Shown: positions 10,545 to 21,206, counted from the stretch's first letter. The stretch: DNA of 64,000 bases from Bifidobacteriaceae bacterium (GCA_022650895.1 JALCQC010000003.1:112052-176051), one strand, 5' to 3'. Numbers and translations: made by a program. Notes: generated from the sequence alone by a model not told the origin.

Positions 10545-12863
10545 ATGAGTGATTCCATTTCCGCCCTCAACCTCGAAGCGGGGCAAGTCGTGGGTGGCTA
10601 CACGCTCGTCTCACGGCTCGGCGGCGGTGCAATGGGAACGGTGTGGACGGTCAGGGACGACGCGGGACAACTTTTCGCCATGAAAATCCTCCGAGATTCC
10701 CTCAGCGAGGAGAACGAACTCGCCTCCCACAACTCCGACGAACGCCGGGAGGAAATGACTGCCCGCGAGCGCCTGCGACGAGAGGCCTTGGCTCTCAGCA
10801 GGGTGCGGCACCCGGGCGTGGCCTCGATTGTGGACATGGAGCTCGACGACGCGTTGGCCTTCATCGTCACCGAACGCATTGACGGCGACAACTTGCACGA
10901 CGATGTGGCCAAGAATGGCCCCTACACCGGCGAGGACCTGGAGCTGCTCACAGAAAAACTCTCCTCCGCGGTAGAGGCCGTGCACCAGGCCGGCATCATT
11001 CACCGCGACATCAAGCCCACCAACGTCATGATCTCGGCCACTGGCCCGGTTCTCGTCGATTTCGGCATTGCCATGGGCGAGGGCGAAAACCACGTGACGC
11101 GCACGGGCTTGGTGATGGGAACGCCGGGCTTCATCGCGCCTGAGGTCATTGAAGGTGCGGAGTCCGACGAAGAGACGGACTGGTGGTCCACGGCCTCCGT
11201 TCTCGCCTTCGCAGCCACCGGGAAACCTGTTTTCGGGGTCAAACCGATCATGGCCGTGCTGGAGCGTGAGGCGTCCGGCAACGCGGATCTTTCAGGGTTG
11301 CCCGCTCGGACCCGTCAGGCGTTTCAGCAGGCTCTCAGTCCCGATCGATCTCAGCGGATCACGCATCGCCAGCTTCTTCAGGTTCTGCAGCAGGAGTCGC
11401 TTGATTCCACCTTCGGTGGTGCTGGAACCGGCGGCGGAAGCGGAAACGCCCCGGGTACGGCCGACGCGATCGGGGGCGCGGCCAGTGGTGCAGCGGCGGT
11501 GATGCACCCTTTTGAGGCGAAGGCAGCAAACGGTGCCGACGCAACCGGCACGCTAGCTGCCCACGCGATATCTCCTCAGATGCCCGCTCAGCAACTACCC
11601 GCTCGGCAACACGGCATGCGTAGCCTATGGACGCACCACCCCGACGACACACTGACGAATACAACGGACGATGAAGCGGAAACGGTCGCCCTGAGCGGCG
11701 CAGACGTCCAAGGGACGCAGGTACTGGGAAATCCAATGACGCCAGTGACGTCAGTACTGCCAGAGGCTCCAAAGACGTCAGTGACTCCAGTCCCCGAACC
11801 CACGCACGTCATGCCACAGGGAGGACTGGGAAACGAGGAGCCACAAACCTCACCGACGCCACTCGGACAGCTGCGACAACCTGTTCCGGCAGTCACCTCG
11901 CAGCCACTCGAACCGGCGGAAGAACCGACGGAAATGGAGGATGCGGAGACGGTACCCGCGGTAACACCCGTGGTGATTCCTCCGCTGCGGCAAACATTCG
12001 ACGCGCCGGACGAATCGCGGGAACCCTATGGGCAGCAGTATCTGCCGGGGACGGACGCGGAACGCCCTCTCTACGCACCTACCTTCAACGATCTTGTCCG
12101 CGAACGGGTCGGCGGCAATGCCGGACGCCTGCTCGCCGTCATCCTGACGGTGCCAATTGCCCTCATGTGTGCCTGCCTTCCGGTGGCGGGTGCCATCACG
12201 GGAATCGTTCTGCTGTGGCTGGCACGGTCCCGCGGCTACTCGCTTCATGCGCAAATACTGCGTGAATCCAAGCATGGCGGAAAGAGAAAACGACGGGATG
12301 GGGTCGTTGCCGTCGTTTCGTTTCCCTGGCACCTGTTGCATGGACTGCTGTCGTGCATTCCCGCCGCGGGAGTGTGGACGCTGGGCTACATCATCGTGAA
12401 CCTTCTGGGGACGACGCTCACTTCCTCCCCGACCGCGATGAGTGGGATCACGCTGTTCTCGCGATCTTTCACATACTCTCTTCTCGCGGGTGCACCCCGA
12501 GCGGTCGGCGGCATCATACTTGGTCTCACCGCTGCGGCGGCATGGCTGGTATGCACATGCACCGGTACCGCACCCACCCCGGCTCTGACGGGGTTCGCCT
12601 CGGCGTGGAACTCCATCAAACACGGTTTCACCGCAGTGAAAAGTGCAGGCTATGACGGCGATGTCAACGACTTCCCCTCCGATGCCGGCACCGTTGGTTT
12701 CCGCGCCACCCCAGACCCTGACAACGTCATGGGAATGGGCAGACACTCTCCGCTCGGAATTCTTCTGGGCATTCTCCTCGCCGCTTTCGTCGTGGCTGCC
12801 GTGGCGGCATTCCTCGTGATGCCGAGTGTGGATTGGTCACCGCTGCTGCTGTGGGAAAGTTGA
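10545..12863 (+). CDS. Membrane-associated serine/threonine protein kinase
   Basis: Kinase motifs LGGGAMGTVW, MKIL, IIHRDIKPTNVM, LVDFGIA, GTPGFIAPE; C-terminal hydrophobic segments. Confidence 0.9.
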   Translation: MSDSISALNLEAGQVVGGYTLVSRLGGGAMGTVWTVRDDAGQLFAMKILRDSLSEENELASHNSDERREEMTARERLRREALALSRVRHPGVASIVDMELDDALAFIVTERIDGDNLHDDVAKNGPYTGEDLELLTEKLSSAVEAVHQAGIIHRDIKPTNVMISATGPVLVDFGIAMGEGENHVTRTGLVMGTPGFIAPEVIEGAESDEETDWWSTASVLAFAATGKPVFGVKPIMAVLEREASGNADLSGLPARTRQAFQQALSPDRSQRITHRQLLQVLQQESLDSTFGGAGTGGGSGNAPGTADAIGGAASGAAAVMHPFEAKAANGADATGTLAAHAISPQMPAQQLPARQHGMRSLWTHHPDDTLTNTTDDEAETVALSGADVQGTQVLGNPMTPVTSVLPEAPKTSVTPVPEPTHVMPQGGLGNEEPQTSPTPLGQLRQPVPAVTSQPLEPAEEPTEMEDAETVPAVTPVVIPPLRQTFDAPDESREPYGQQYLPGTDAERPLYAPTFNDLVRERVGGNAGRLLAVILTVPIALMCACLPVAGAITGIVLLWLARSRGYSLHAQILRESKHGGKRKRRDGVVAVVSFPWHLLHGLLSCIPAAGVWTLGYIIVNLLGTTLTSSPTAMSGITLFSRSFTYSLLAGAPRAVGGIILGLTAAAAWLVCTCTGTAPTPALTGFASAWNSIKHGFTAVKSAGYDGDVNDFPSDAGTVGFRATPDPDNVMGMGRHSPLGILLGILLAAFVVAAVAAFLVMPSVDWSPLLLWES

Positions 12864-12958
12864 GAAAGTTGAGATTGTGCCTCTGTTATCAGCACAACTC
12901 ACTGACGCATAGCTAATATTGGTGAGGATTGACCGCAGACCGCACACAAGGACACAGC

Positions 12959-13954
12959 ATGGCACAGAGACTCTCGAAGCAGCAGCGCGAACGCGAAGAG
13001 GCAGAGCGTAGGGCTCAGCTCGCGCGCGATCGCAGAAATCAAACGATTATCGGCGTCGTCGTCGTTGCGGTACTCGTCGTCGTACTGGTGGTCGCGGGAG
13101 TTCTTATCTGGCGCGCCAACCAGCCAGCACCGACGACTACAAAGGCCAGCGCGAAGGCCGAGATCTCTGCAGTCAAGGAAAAACCTGCGGCAGCGGGAGA
13201 CGAATATGGCTTCATGCTGTCGAAAAACGGCATCAACGAGCCGATTGACGACGTGCCGACCGTTCAGGTCTACATGGACTTCATGTGCCCCGCCTGCGGC
13301 ACCACCGACCGCGCCCTCGCCTCAACGTGGAAGAGCATGGTGAACGCGGGTCAGCTCAACCTCGATGTGCACCCCAACGCCTTCCTCGATTCCAGCTCTT
13401 CCGACGAATACTCGACGCGTACCGCCTCAGCCGTAGTCTATGTGGCGCAAAACGAACCGCAACATCTCCTCGCCTTCATCACCGCCCTCTTCGATGAGGA
13501 CTTCCAGCCGCAGGAAGCCAGCAACTACCGCTCCGTCTCCGACGACGCCATCGTGAAACAGGCCGAGAAGGCCGGAGTCTCGGCGGATGTGGCGAAAGCG
13601 TCCGTCGGCGGAACCTACAAGGACTGGGTCAGCGCCGTCTCCTCGTACACGCCGCTGCGCTCCGAATTGCAGCATCCCAGCGGTTCCTACAAGGGTCAGA
13701 TGACCACGCCGACAGTACTGATCAACGGGCATTATTGGGATATCACCGACGCCTACTCCACTACCGGTGACCTCAAGACCTCGTTCATCTCTGCGATGGG
13801 TCTCACCGAAGACCAGGTGGGAGACTCCAGCGTGATGCCAACCATCGGCTCGACCAAGTCGCCTGCGTTCCCCACGGAAAGCGACACAAGCGGCAGCAGC
13901 AACTCGAGTTCCGACGGCTCAAGCTCAGATTCGAGCAGCTCCGACTCCGACTGA
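12959..13954 (+). CDS. DsbA-like membrane-anchored thioredoxin-fold protein
   Basis: N-terminal TM segment; VQVYMDFMCPACGTTDRAL (CPAC motif); TPTVLINGHYW; Ser/Asp-rich tail. Confidence 0.88.
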   Translation: MAQRLSKQQREREEAERRAQLARDRRNQTIIGVVVVAVLVVVLVVAGVLIWRANQPAPTTTKASAKAEISAVKEKPAAAGDEYGFMLSKNGINEPIDDVPTVQVYMDFMCPACGTTDRALASTWKSMVNAGQLNLDVHPNAFLDSSSSDEYSTRTASAVVYVAQNEPQHLLAFITALFDEDFQPQEASNYRSVSDDAIVKQAEKAGVSADVAKASVGGTYKDWVSAVSSYTPLRSELQHPSGSYKGQMTTPTVLINGHYWDITDAYSTTGDLKTSFISAMGLTEDQVGDSSVMPTIGSTKSPAFPTESDTSGSSNSSSDGSSSDSSSSDSD

Positions 13955-14059
13955 TCCAACCCGACGCGGCGGAGAAAAAGAATTTCGATGACACTCCGCC
14001 GCACTTGGGCACACTTTTCGGTATGCTTGTGAACCGGCATATTTTTACTGTGTCTTTTC

Positions 14060-14133
14060 GCCTCCTTAGCTCAGTTGGCTAGAGCATCCGCCTTGTAAGC
14101 GGAAGGTCGTCAGTTCGAATCTGACAGGAGGCT
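14060..14133 (+). tRNA. tRNA-Thr (TGT)
   Basis: 74 nt cloverleaf: GCCTCCT acceptor pairs with AGGAGGC; anticodon stem TCCGC/GCGGA with loop CTTGTAA; T-loop GTTCGAAT. Confidence 0.95.
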
Positions 14134-14289
14134 CCCTTTACTCTCAGTTTGCTCCGTTTACTCTCAGCTTCTTGACCCGCACCTTTTGGCCTGTACCTTC
14201 CCCGCGCCGTCCCCGCAACTGTGACGATACTGCCCGAAACCACGCCGCTGTAATGCGATTCTTATGGAAATCAACGTATCGTTTTGACT

Positions 14290-15285
14290 ATGGCGATTGA
14301 GAAAACTCTTGTTGAAAATGCGGCCACACCCGCTCAACCCCAACGCGCTCACCGCATCATCCCTCACCTGGAAAAATGGAACACCGTTGTCACCGTGGGA
14401 GATTCGGTGAATGAGGGTCTGTGGGACTCCGTGGATCCTGAACTCGACCTCACCAAGCTTGAAAATCAGCAGACGCATGCTGATGCTCCTGTTTTCGGCT
14501 GGGCCGATCGATTGGCGGCGCACCTTTCGCGCCATCGAGTGGAAAAGGGCTTGAAGCCCGTCAACTACGCGAATCTGGCGGTGCGCGGCAAGCTCATTCG
14601 TTACATCGTAGAGACGGAGATTCCGCAGGCATTGGAACTGAAGCCGGACCTCGTCATCATGGATGGCGGCGGCAACGACATTCTGCGTCCCGGCACCAGC
14701 CTCGATCAGGTGGTCCACTTCTACGAATATGGCGTCAGACAGATCCGAGCAACCGGCGCCGACGTCCTTCTTCTTCTGCCGTCCCAGCCGGGTGGCTCGC
14801 TGCTCAGCCTCACCCGCACGAAATCGGCCGATTACTGCGCGCGGCTGCATTCGCTCGCCAACCGCCTTGACTGCTACATCGCGGATCTGTGGGATTACCA
14901 GAACTTTGTGGATGCCCGCCTGTGGAGCCAGGATCGCATTCATCCCACCCCCGAAGGCCACGAGCGTTTCGCACAAATCGCGCTGCTCGGTCTGGGGCTT
15001 CCCGCCGATCCCGCATGGGCGGACGGAAGTCTGCGCAGACGGCTGCCCGGAGAATTGCAGCCGCTTCCAGAACGCGTCCATGAAAACGCCGAATGGTTCA
15101 AAAGCTACGTCCTTCCGTGGGTCGACCGCCGCCTGCACGGCGTGAGCTCGGGTGACAACCGGCTGGGCAAGCGTCTCGAACCGCTGCCCATGCCTCCCAG
15201 CGAACCCCATCCCGGAAGCACTATTCTGCAAGGGCAGGTCTTCGGTACTGCTGCCACACCGGCGCAGCACGCGGACAAGAAATAA
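14290..15285 (+). CDS. SGNH/GDSL family hydrolase
   Basis: VVTVGDSVNEGLWD, DLVIMDGGGNDIL, DRIHPTPEGHERFA blocks. Confidence 0.88.
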   Translation: MAIEKTLVENAATPAQPQRAHRIIPHLEKWNTVVTVGDSVNEGLWDSVDPELDLTKLENQQTHADAPVFGWADRLAAHLSRHRVEKGLKPVNYANLAVRGKLIRYIVETEIPQALELKPDLVIMDGGGNDILRPGTSLDQVVHFYEYGVRQIRATGADVLLLLPSQPGGSLLSLTRTKSADYCARLHSLANRLDCYIADLWDYQNFVDARLWSQDRIHPTPEGHERFAQIALLGLGLPADPAWADGSLRRRLPGELQPLPERVHENAEWFKSYVLPWVDRRLHGVSSGDNRLGKRLEPLPMPPSEPHPGSTILQGQVFGTAATPAQHADKK

Positions 15286-15325
15286 AACAGGAGAGCAGCA
15301 AAGCAACAGCAAAAGGAGCTGACGT

Positions 15326-16945
15326 ATGAGTACACAGTGGACGCCCGGCCGTTTCGCCCGCATCCGCCGCCTCCGCATCGCCATAGCTTCCATCCTCGTG
15401 GTGTTGGTGTGCGTGGCAGGATTCTTTGTCAACGTGCGCAAGACGGTGGCGTTAGAGGTCAACGGAAAGACTCGTGAGGTCACCACATACGCCTCGAGCG
15501 CGACCCGCCTTCTGCAGGAGCAGGGCGTTACCACCAAGACGCACGATCAGATTGAGACGAGTTCCGGTCAGTGGCTTACCGACCACTCGGTGGTACGGGT
15601 GCGGCAGGCCTATCAGGTCACGCTCACCATCGACGGCAAGAAGATTCCCTACTGGACGGTGGCGAAGTCCATGAGCGAACTCGCCCAATTCTTCAAAGAC
15701 GCGCAGACCGAGGCCGTCAAAATCGACGTCAACATCTCCAACGTTTACAACCAGCTCACAGGCGGCCTCGTCATCAATGAGAAGGGGCCTGTCACCGTCA
15801 TCGCAGACGGCAAGAAATCAATCGCGCCCAATGGCAAACTCACTGCGGCCTCCATCCTCGACTCCAAGGGAATCACTCTGGGCAAGGACGACCGCGTCGG
15901 CATAGAAAAAGAAGATTCCACGACGATCCTGAAGGTGGAACGCGTCACGCACGGCACGAAAAAGCGTGTGGTGTCAGTCACCTACCAGAAGGTGACGGTG
16001 GAAGATCCGAACTTGGAGGAAGGCACTACCGAAGTACGCCAAGCCGGCAAGAACGGTGCGAAAACGGAGACGCTGGCGGTCACCTACGTCGACGGCAAGG
16101 CGGAGACGCAAGTGGTGACAGGCTCCGTCACCACCGCGGACCCCGTTGACGAGATCATCGCAGTCGGTACGAAGAAGAAAACGGAACCCAAGACGCAGCC
16201 CGAGAGCAGCGACAAGGATTCGACGTCGTCGAAGACGAAATCCGATTCAAAGGCAGATTCTACAAAGTCGGATATCGATTCGAAGAAAGATTCCACCTCT
16301 TCCGATTCGTCAGATTCAAAAGATTCAGACACGTCCAGCACGAAGAAGTCCACGACCGGCAACTCCAGCACGAAGAAAAAGGACTCCCAGAGCTCATCGA
16401 CGTCCAACAGTTCGAAATCCCCGAGCAAAGGCTCGAGCTCGTCTTCGTCAACTGGCAGTTCATCGGGCTCCAGTTCGTCTGGATCGAACTCCCCAGGTTC
16501 CAGTTCATCGCATAGCGGCTCGAACAGCAGTTCCAACTCCAGCAGTTCTGAAAGCTCCGGCAGCTCCAGTTCAGGCAATTCCAGTGGCTCAAGCAGCTCA
16601 GGATCGTCAAGTTCCTCCTCCACCCGCCACCTCACCGCAGCCGAGGCAAAATCCCTTGCAAAGGGCATGATGCGTGACTTTTACGGCTGGGGCAATTCCG
16701 AGTACAGCTGCCTCGTCACCCTCTGGCAGAACGAATCCGGATGGCGCTGGAACGCCGCCAACTCCTATTCCGACGCCTACGGAATTCCTCAGGCACTCCC
16801 CGGATCCAAGATGGGAACCGGTTGGAAGGACGACGCTGCCGTGCAGATTCGCTGGGGCCTCAGCTACATCAAAAACCGTTATGATTACGGTTCTCCCTGC
16901 AAGGCTTTGGCCAAATGGAACTCGAGGTCTCCACACTGGTACTAA
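15326..16945 (+). CDS. Rpf-like cell-wall hydrolase: DUF348 + G5 domain + Ser-rich linker + transglycosylase-like C-terminus
   Basis: 539 aa; TM anchor, G5-like VERVTHGTKKRVVSVTYQ..., long S/D/G linker, C-terminal SCLVTLWQNESGWRWNAANSYSDAYGIPQALPGSKM; upstream of rsmA as in other Actinobacteria. Confidence 0.85.
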   Translation: MSTQWTPGRFARIRRLRIAIASILVVLVCVAGFFVNVRKTVALEVNGKTREVTTYASSATRLLQEQGVTTKTHDQIETSSGQWLTDHSVVRVRQAYQVTLTIDGKKIPYWTVAKSMSELAQFFKDAQTEAVKIDVNISNVYNQLTGGLVINEKGPVTVIADGKKSIAPNGKLTAASILDSKGITLGKDDRVGIEKEDSTTILKVERVTHGTKKRVVSVTYQKVTVEDPNLEEGTTEVRQAGKNGAKTETLAVTYVDGKAETQVVTGSVTTADPVDEIIAVGTKKKTEPKTQPESSDKDSTSSKTKSDSKADSTKSDIDSKKDSTSSDSSDSKDSDTSSTKKSTTGNSSTKKKDSQSSSTSNSSKSPSKGSSSSSSTGSSSGSSSSGSNSPGSSSSHSGSNSSSNSSSSESSGSSSSGNSSGSSSSGSSSSSSTRHLTAAEAKSLAKGMMRDFYGWGNSEYSCLVTLWQNESGWRWNAANSYSDAYGIPQALPGSKMGTGWKDDAAVQIRWGLSYIKNRYDYGSPCKALAKWNSRSPHWY

Positions 16946-17014
16946 AGTGTGCCTCTGGACTGTTTGCAGGAAGCCGCCCGTCGGCGTTCCTGCAGAGGAA
17001 GACAAAGGACACAT

Positions 17015-19012
17015 ATGACTTCTGAGGCTGGGGTGCGCTTGCTTGGCGCTCATGATGTTCAGCGCCTTGCAGCGAGCATCGGGATAAAGCCGACCAAAAA
17101 GCTCGGTCAAAATTTCATGATCGATCCGGGTACGGTTCGCCGCATCACTCGACTTTCCGGTGTTCAGGAAGGTCAGCATGTGGTGGAGGTGGGGCCAGGC
17201 CTCGGTTCCCTGACCCTCGCACTGCTGGAAGCCGGAGCAAAGGTCACTGCGGTCGAGATAGACCCGGTTTTGGCTCGCCAGCTTCCCTCGACGGTGGCAC
17301 AGTACGCCCCGGAAGCAGCAGAAGAGGGTAATCCCGCCATCATCACCACGGACGCACTGCAGGTCACTGCCGCAGACTTCCGCAACAGCGCCAGCGGCCT
17401 CGATACCACTCAGCCCTTCACGCTCGTCTCGAATCTGCCGTATAACGTGGCCACACCCATCCTGCTCACCTTCTTGGAACGGTTCAGCGGGCTGCACGAC
17501 GCACTCGTACTCGTTCAAAGCGAAGTGGCAGACCGGCTCTCCGCCACACCCGGCAGCAAAATCTATGGATCCCCCTCAGTGAAACTGGCGTGGTACGGCT
17601 CATCCCAAAAGGCGGGCACGGTGGGCAGGAACGTGTTCTGGCCGGTTCCGAACGTCGATTCCTCGCTCGTCGCCTTCACCCGCGATGCCAAGCGGCCTGA
17701 GAATCTGCGCGAGCTCACCTTCTCCATCATCGACGCGGCCTTTGCACAGCGGCGCAAAACTTTGCGCGCGGCACTCAAGGGACTCGTCACCGTGGACCAG
17801 TTGAAGGCTGCGGGCATCGATCCTTCCCTGCGCGGCGAGAAGCTGAGCATCGATGACTTCATCGCCATCGCACAACAGGTGGCGGGAGCAGTGCCAGGCA
17901 GCCGCCCAAAAGTGGTGTCGGGGCTCTCAACCCCCGCGGTGTCCGAAACCCTCCTCGCCGGAAACACCGCCGAGACTGAGGCCGCCGCACCCCACAGAAG
18001 GAAAACGGCACGGCGAACTTTCCTACAGATTCGCACTCCTGCAAAAATCAATGTGACGCTGCACGTGGGCATGCCGGCAAAAGCACCAGGCACTGACGAC
18101 GATGCCAACGACGCCACAACCCAGCGCAGCATGGAAACCGTCTATTGCTCCGTCGGTCTGTACGACGACGTGGAACTCACGCTCAAAAAACGTGGCGCAG
18201 GCTTTTCTCTCGATCTTGAGGGCGACAACCTCGGCGACTTGGTTCTCGACACCTCCGATATGCGTGACAATCTGGCCGTTCAGGCGCTTTTCGCCCTCGC
18301 CAAGGAAGCTGGCAAGGCTCCGAACGTGGGAATTCGCATCGCCAAACGCATTCCCGTTTCTGGCGGACTGGGAAGCGCCTCGGCCGATGCCGCCGCCGTT
18401 CTTGTGGGGCTCAACGAGCTCTGGGAACTGGGCTACAGCACGGCGAAACTCCGCAGCATCGGCGCTTCGTTGCGTCCGGAAGTGGCGTTCTGCATCACCG
18501 GTGGCGTCTTTAAGGGAAGCGGCGCGGGAGACATCATCTCCCCCATTGACACAGAGACTCTGGGCACGCTGAGCACGCTGCTGGCTTCGAGCACGGTGCT
18601 CCTGGGCACCTATCACGAAGGTCTTTCGACGCCGGACGTCTATGCGGAGTTCGACCGCCAACGCGCAGCGGAGGAACGCCCGACCACGGACTCAGGCTCA
18701 GCTGCAAGCTCAGTTTCAGCCGCAGATTTGCACTCAGTCGCAGACTCCAGTTCCGAAGGCACCTGCCACAACGACCTGGGAAACCCTGTTACCGCCCTGT
18801 ATCCACGCGCCGGTGCCGCTCTCCACGACGCACTGTCGGCCGCCCCGGGCGTTCAGGCGTTCATCTCGGGTTCCGGTCCTACGGTGGTGGCCTGCCTGCC
18901 GGATGCCAAGTCGGCATGGAAGGTCATCGGGGCATGGAAGCAAAGCCGCAACGTCGACCGCATCGTGCGAGTGGAGGCCCCCGCGGAAATCTCTATTTCT
19001 TCGGAAGTCTGA
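17015..19012 (+). CDS. Fused RsmA (16S rRNA dimethyladenosine transferase) - IspE (4-diphosphocytidyl-2-C-methyl-D-erythritol kinase)
   Basis: Single uninterrupted ORF: N-terminal KKLGQNFMIDPGTVRRI...VEVGPGLGSLTLALLE...NLPYNVATPIL; C-terminal TPAKINVTLHVG...PVSGGLGSASADAAAVLVGLNELW...FISGSGPTVVACL. Confidence 0.9.
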   Translation: MTSEAGVRLLGAHDVQRLAASIGIKPTKKLGQNFMIDPGTVRRITRLSGVQEGQHVVEVGPGLGSLTLALLEAGAKVTAVEIDPVLARQLPSTVAQYAPEAAEEGNPAIITTDALQVTAADFRNSASGLDTTQPFTLVSNLPYNVATPILLTFLERFSGLHDALVLVQSEVADRLSATPGSKIYGSPSVKLAWYGSSQKAGTVGRNVFWPVPNVDSSLVAFTRDAKRPENLRELTFSIIDAAFAQRRKTLRAALKGLVTVDQLKAAGIDPSLRGEKLSIDDFIAIAQQVAGAVPGSRPKVVSGLSTPAVSETLLAGNTAETEAAAPHRRKTARRTFLQIRTPAKINVTLHVGMPAKAPGTDDDANDATTQRSMETVYCSVGLYDDVELTLKKRGAGFSLDLEGDNLGDLVLDTSDMRDNLAVQALFALAKEAGKAPNVGIRIAKRIPVSGGLGSASADAAAVLVGLNELWELGYSTAKLRSIGASLRPEVAFCITGGVFKGSGAGDIISPIDTETLGTLSTLLASSTVLLGTYHEGLSTPDVYAEFDRQRAAEERPTTDSGSAASSVSAADLHSVADSSSEGTCHNDLGNPVTALYPRAGAALHDALSAAPGVQAFISGSGPTVVACLPDAKSAWKVIGAWKQSRNVDRIVRVEAPAEISISSEV

Positions 19013-20369
19013 CCGTTCCCTTGCCCTTCTCGGCAACCTGCAACTCCCGCAGGATGCGCATCTGCAGCGGAATGGTGATGCCGAGAGCCAAGATGTCCGC
19101 CACCGGCTGCGCCATCTGGACGCCAAGGAAACCGAAAATCGGAGGCAGAATCAGCAGCGCAGGAACGAGTCCAAGGCCCTGACGCGCAATGCCAACGATG
19201 CTGGAGACCAAGGTGCGGCCGATGGTCTGCTGCATCATGTTGGACATCACGATGAAGCCGGACAGCGGCAGCGTGCAGCACTGAAGGCGCAATGCCAACG
19301 CACCATACGACACCACCTGCGGATCGTTGCGGAAGATGGTGATGAGATGCGGGGCAAAACTGATCTGCAAAATTGAGGACACGACCAGCAACACCGTTGA
19401 CGCCTGCACCACGAACCAATAGCCTTTGCGGACACGCGAGAGGATTCCGGCACCGTAGTTATAGCCGCACACCGGCTGGAAGCCCTGCCCGAAGCCGATC
19501 ATGATGGTGTTGGTGAACGTGATGATGCGCGAGACGATGGCCATGGCGGCGATGGCGGCGTCGCCGTAAGGATTCGCCGCAACGTTGAGGAAGGTCACTG
19601 CCACCGACAGCATTCCGTTGCGCAGAAGGCTCGGCAGACCGCCGCCCACCATCTCGCGCAGCAGCAGCATATCGGGCTTGTAGTTACGCAGGCTCAGGTG
19701 CACGGTGCCGGTCTTCGTGTGCAGAATCAGCAGCATCAGGAACGAAACGCACTGCGAAATGGCGGTGGCCAACCCCGCGCCGAAAATTCCCATGCCGAGG
19801 ACAAAGATGAAGATCGGCTCCAGAATGATGTTGAGCACCGCACCCGAAATGATGCCGATCATGGAGTAAGCGGCGAGACCCTGATAGCGCATCTGCGGGT
19901 TGAGCACGAAGGTGGCGCAGTAGAAGGGCGCCGAGAACAGCAGCGGCCTGATGTAGTCCAGAGCAAGCGGCTCGATGGTGGCGGTGGCACCGAAAAGGCC
20001 AACCAACTGACGAATGAAAATCAGGCCGACGACCCCGATCAGCGCGCCCACACCAAGGGCGGTGAAAAAACCCACCGACACCAGGCGGCGAGCGCGTGAG
20101 ATGTTCTTCTTTCCCAATTCAATGGAAAGCTTGTTGCCCGAACCCTGACCGAAAAGCAAGCCCGTGGCCTGAATGATCACCATGATGGGGAAGGCGATGC
20201 CGAGTGCTCCCGAAGCGGACGTTCCCAAACGACCCACGAAGAATGTGTCTGTAAGGTTGTAGATGATGCTGACAACGTTCGCGATGACAGCTGGAATGGC
20301 CATCCGAACGATAAGGCGACGGAGGGGTGCTTGGGTCATCTGGAGATACTTCTCATCCAAAGTGGCCAC
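18993..20369 (-). CDS. MATE family efflux transporter
   Basis: 458 aa; IPAVIANVVSIIYNLTDTFFVGRLGTSASGALGIAFP; multiple TM segments. Confidence 0.92.
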   Translation of the reverse strand: MATLDEKYLQMTQAPLRRLIVRMAIPAVIANVVSIIYNLTDTFFVGRLGTSASGALGIAFPIMVIIQATGLLFGQGSGNKLSIELGKKNISRARRLVSVGFFTALGVGALIGVVGLIFIRQLVGLFGATATIEPLALDYIRPLLFSAPFYCATFVLNPQMRYQGLAAYSMIGIISGAVLNIILEPIFIFVLGMGIFGAGLATAISQCVSFLMLLILHTKTGTVHLSLRNYKPDMLLLREMVGGGLPSLLRNGMLSVAVTFLNVAANPYGDAAIAAMAIVSRIITFTNTIMIGFGQGFQPVCGYNYGAGILSRVRKGYWFVVQASTVLLVVSSILQISFAPHLITIFRNDPQVVSYGALALRLQCCTLPLSGFIVMSNMMQQTIGRTLVSSIVGIARQGLGLVPALLILPPIFGFLGVQMAQPVADILALGITIPLQMRILRELQVAEKGKGTVRLPKK

Positions 20370-20527
20370 GTATTCCTCCCAACAAACAGGCCTAGGTTAA
20401 CAAATTCACACGAATTACGCCCGGGAGCAATCAAACGACGAGATTACGTGAAGCTTTGAGTCCAGAACCCACGTACCCGCCGTACAGACTAGAGTTGGAG
20501 CCGTATAGCTCTGGGAGAAAGGCAGCC

Positions 20528-21154
20528 ATGACGACACCTGGATCGGTTCAATCCGAGCGCAAAGCACGGAAAGAATTCGTGAGAGACCGCCAGCGGATGG
20601 TCATCACTGTTGCCGTATGCTTCCTTGTGGCGTGCGTCGTTCTCGCCACCCTCACCATCCTGGGGGTCTTCAAGAAGGAAGAGGAAAAGGCCGTTGTTGA
20701 CGCCTCGACCAATTACGGCGTGAGCGCTCCCTGCATCGCCAAAGACACCACTGCTCCCGATTACACCGCCATCACCGTCCGCGTTCTCAACGGCACCTCA
20801 AAGTCCGGTCTGGCGAGGGCTTTGGGGCAGGCACTAGCGAACCGTGGCTTCGTGTTGCAGGGCGTCTCCGATTACCAGAAAAACGACGTTGCCCGCACTG
20901 AAATCCGTTTCGGCGAAAAGGGTCTGTCAGAGGCCTATACGCTCTACGCCCAGTTCAATGACGCGATTCTGCGCATGGACAACCGCACCGACAAATTGGT
21001 GGATGTCATCGTCGGCGAGACTTTCGACGATTTGAACGACACCGATCAGATCTCAACGACCGCAGGCACCAAACTCACGTCGGTCGGTGGGTGCGTCGCT
21101 GCGTCGAAACTAACGGATCTGCCGGCAGCCACCAAGCACGACGCGGTGAAGTAG
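20528..21154 (+). CDS. LytR C-terminal domain membrane protein
   Basis: TM segment then ITVRVLNGTSKSGLARALGQALANRGFVLQGVSDY (LytR_C-like). Confidence 0.85.
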   Translation: MTTPGSVQSERKARKEFVRDRQRMVITVAVCFLVACVVLATLTILGVFKKEEEKAVVDASTNYGVSAPCIAKDTTAPDYTAITVRVLNGTSKSGLARALGQALANRGFVLQGVSDYQKNDVARTEIRFGEKGLSEAYTLYAQFNDAILRMDNRTDKLVDVIVGETFDDLNDTDQISTTAGTKLTSVGGCVAASKLTDLPAATKHDAVK

Positions 21155-21206
21155 CCCTGTCCATGGGCGCCAACGCCAGTTTCGACACGTCAGCTATTTC
21201 GACACG

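Noticed and set aside
14164-15537. 457-aa minus-strand ORF across GDSL hydrolase and rpf-like start
   Set aside because: Antisense shadow ORF with no family signature.
16200-16640. Ser/Asp-rich repeats in the rpf-like gene as a separate adhesin or mobile repeat
   Set aside because: Low-complexity linker between the G5 and transglycosylase-like domains; ordinary for cell-wall proteins.
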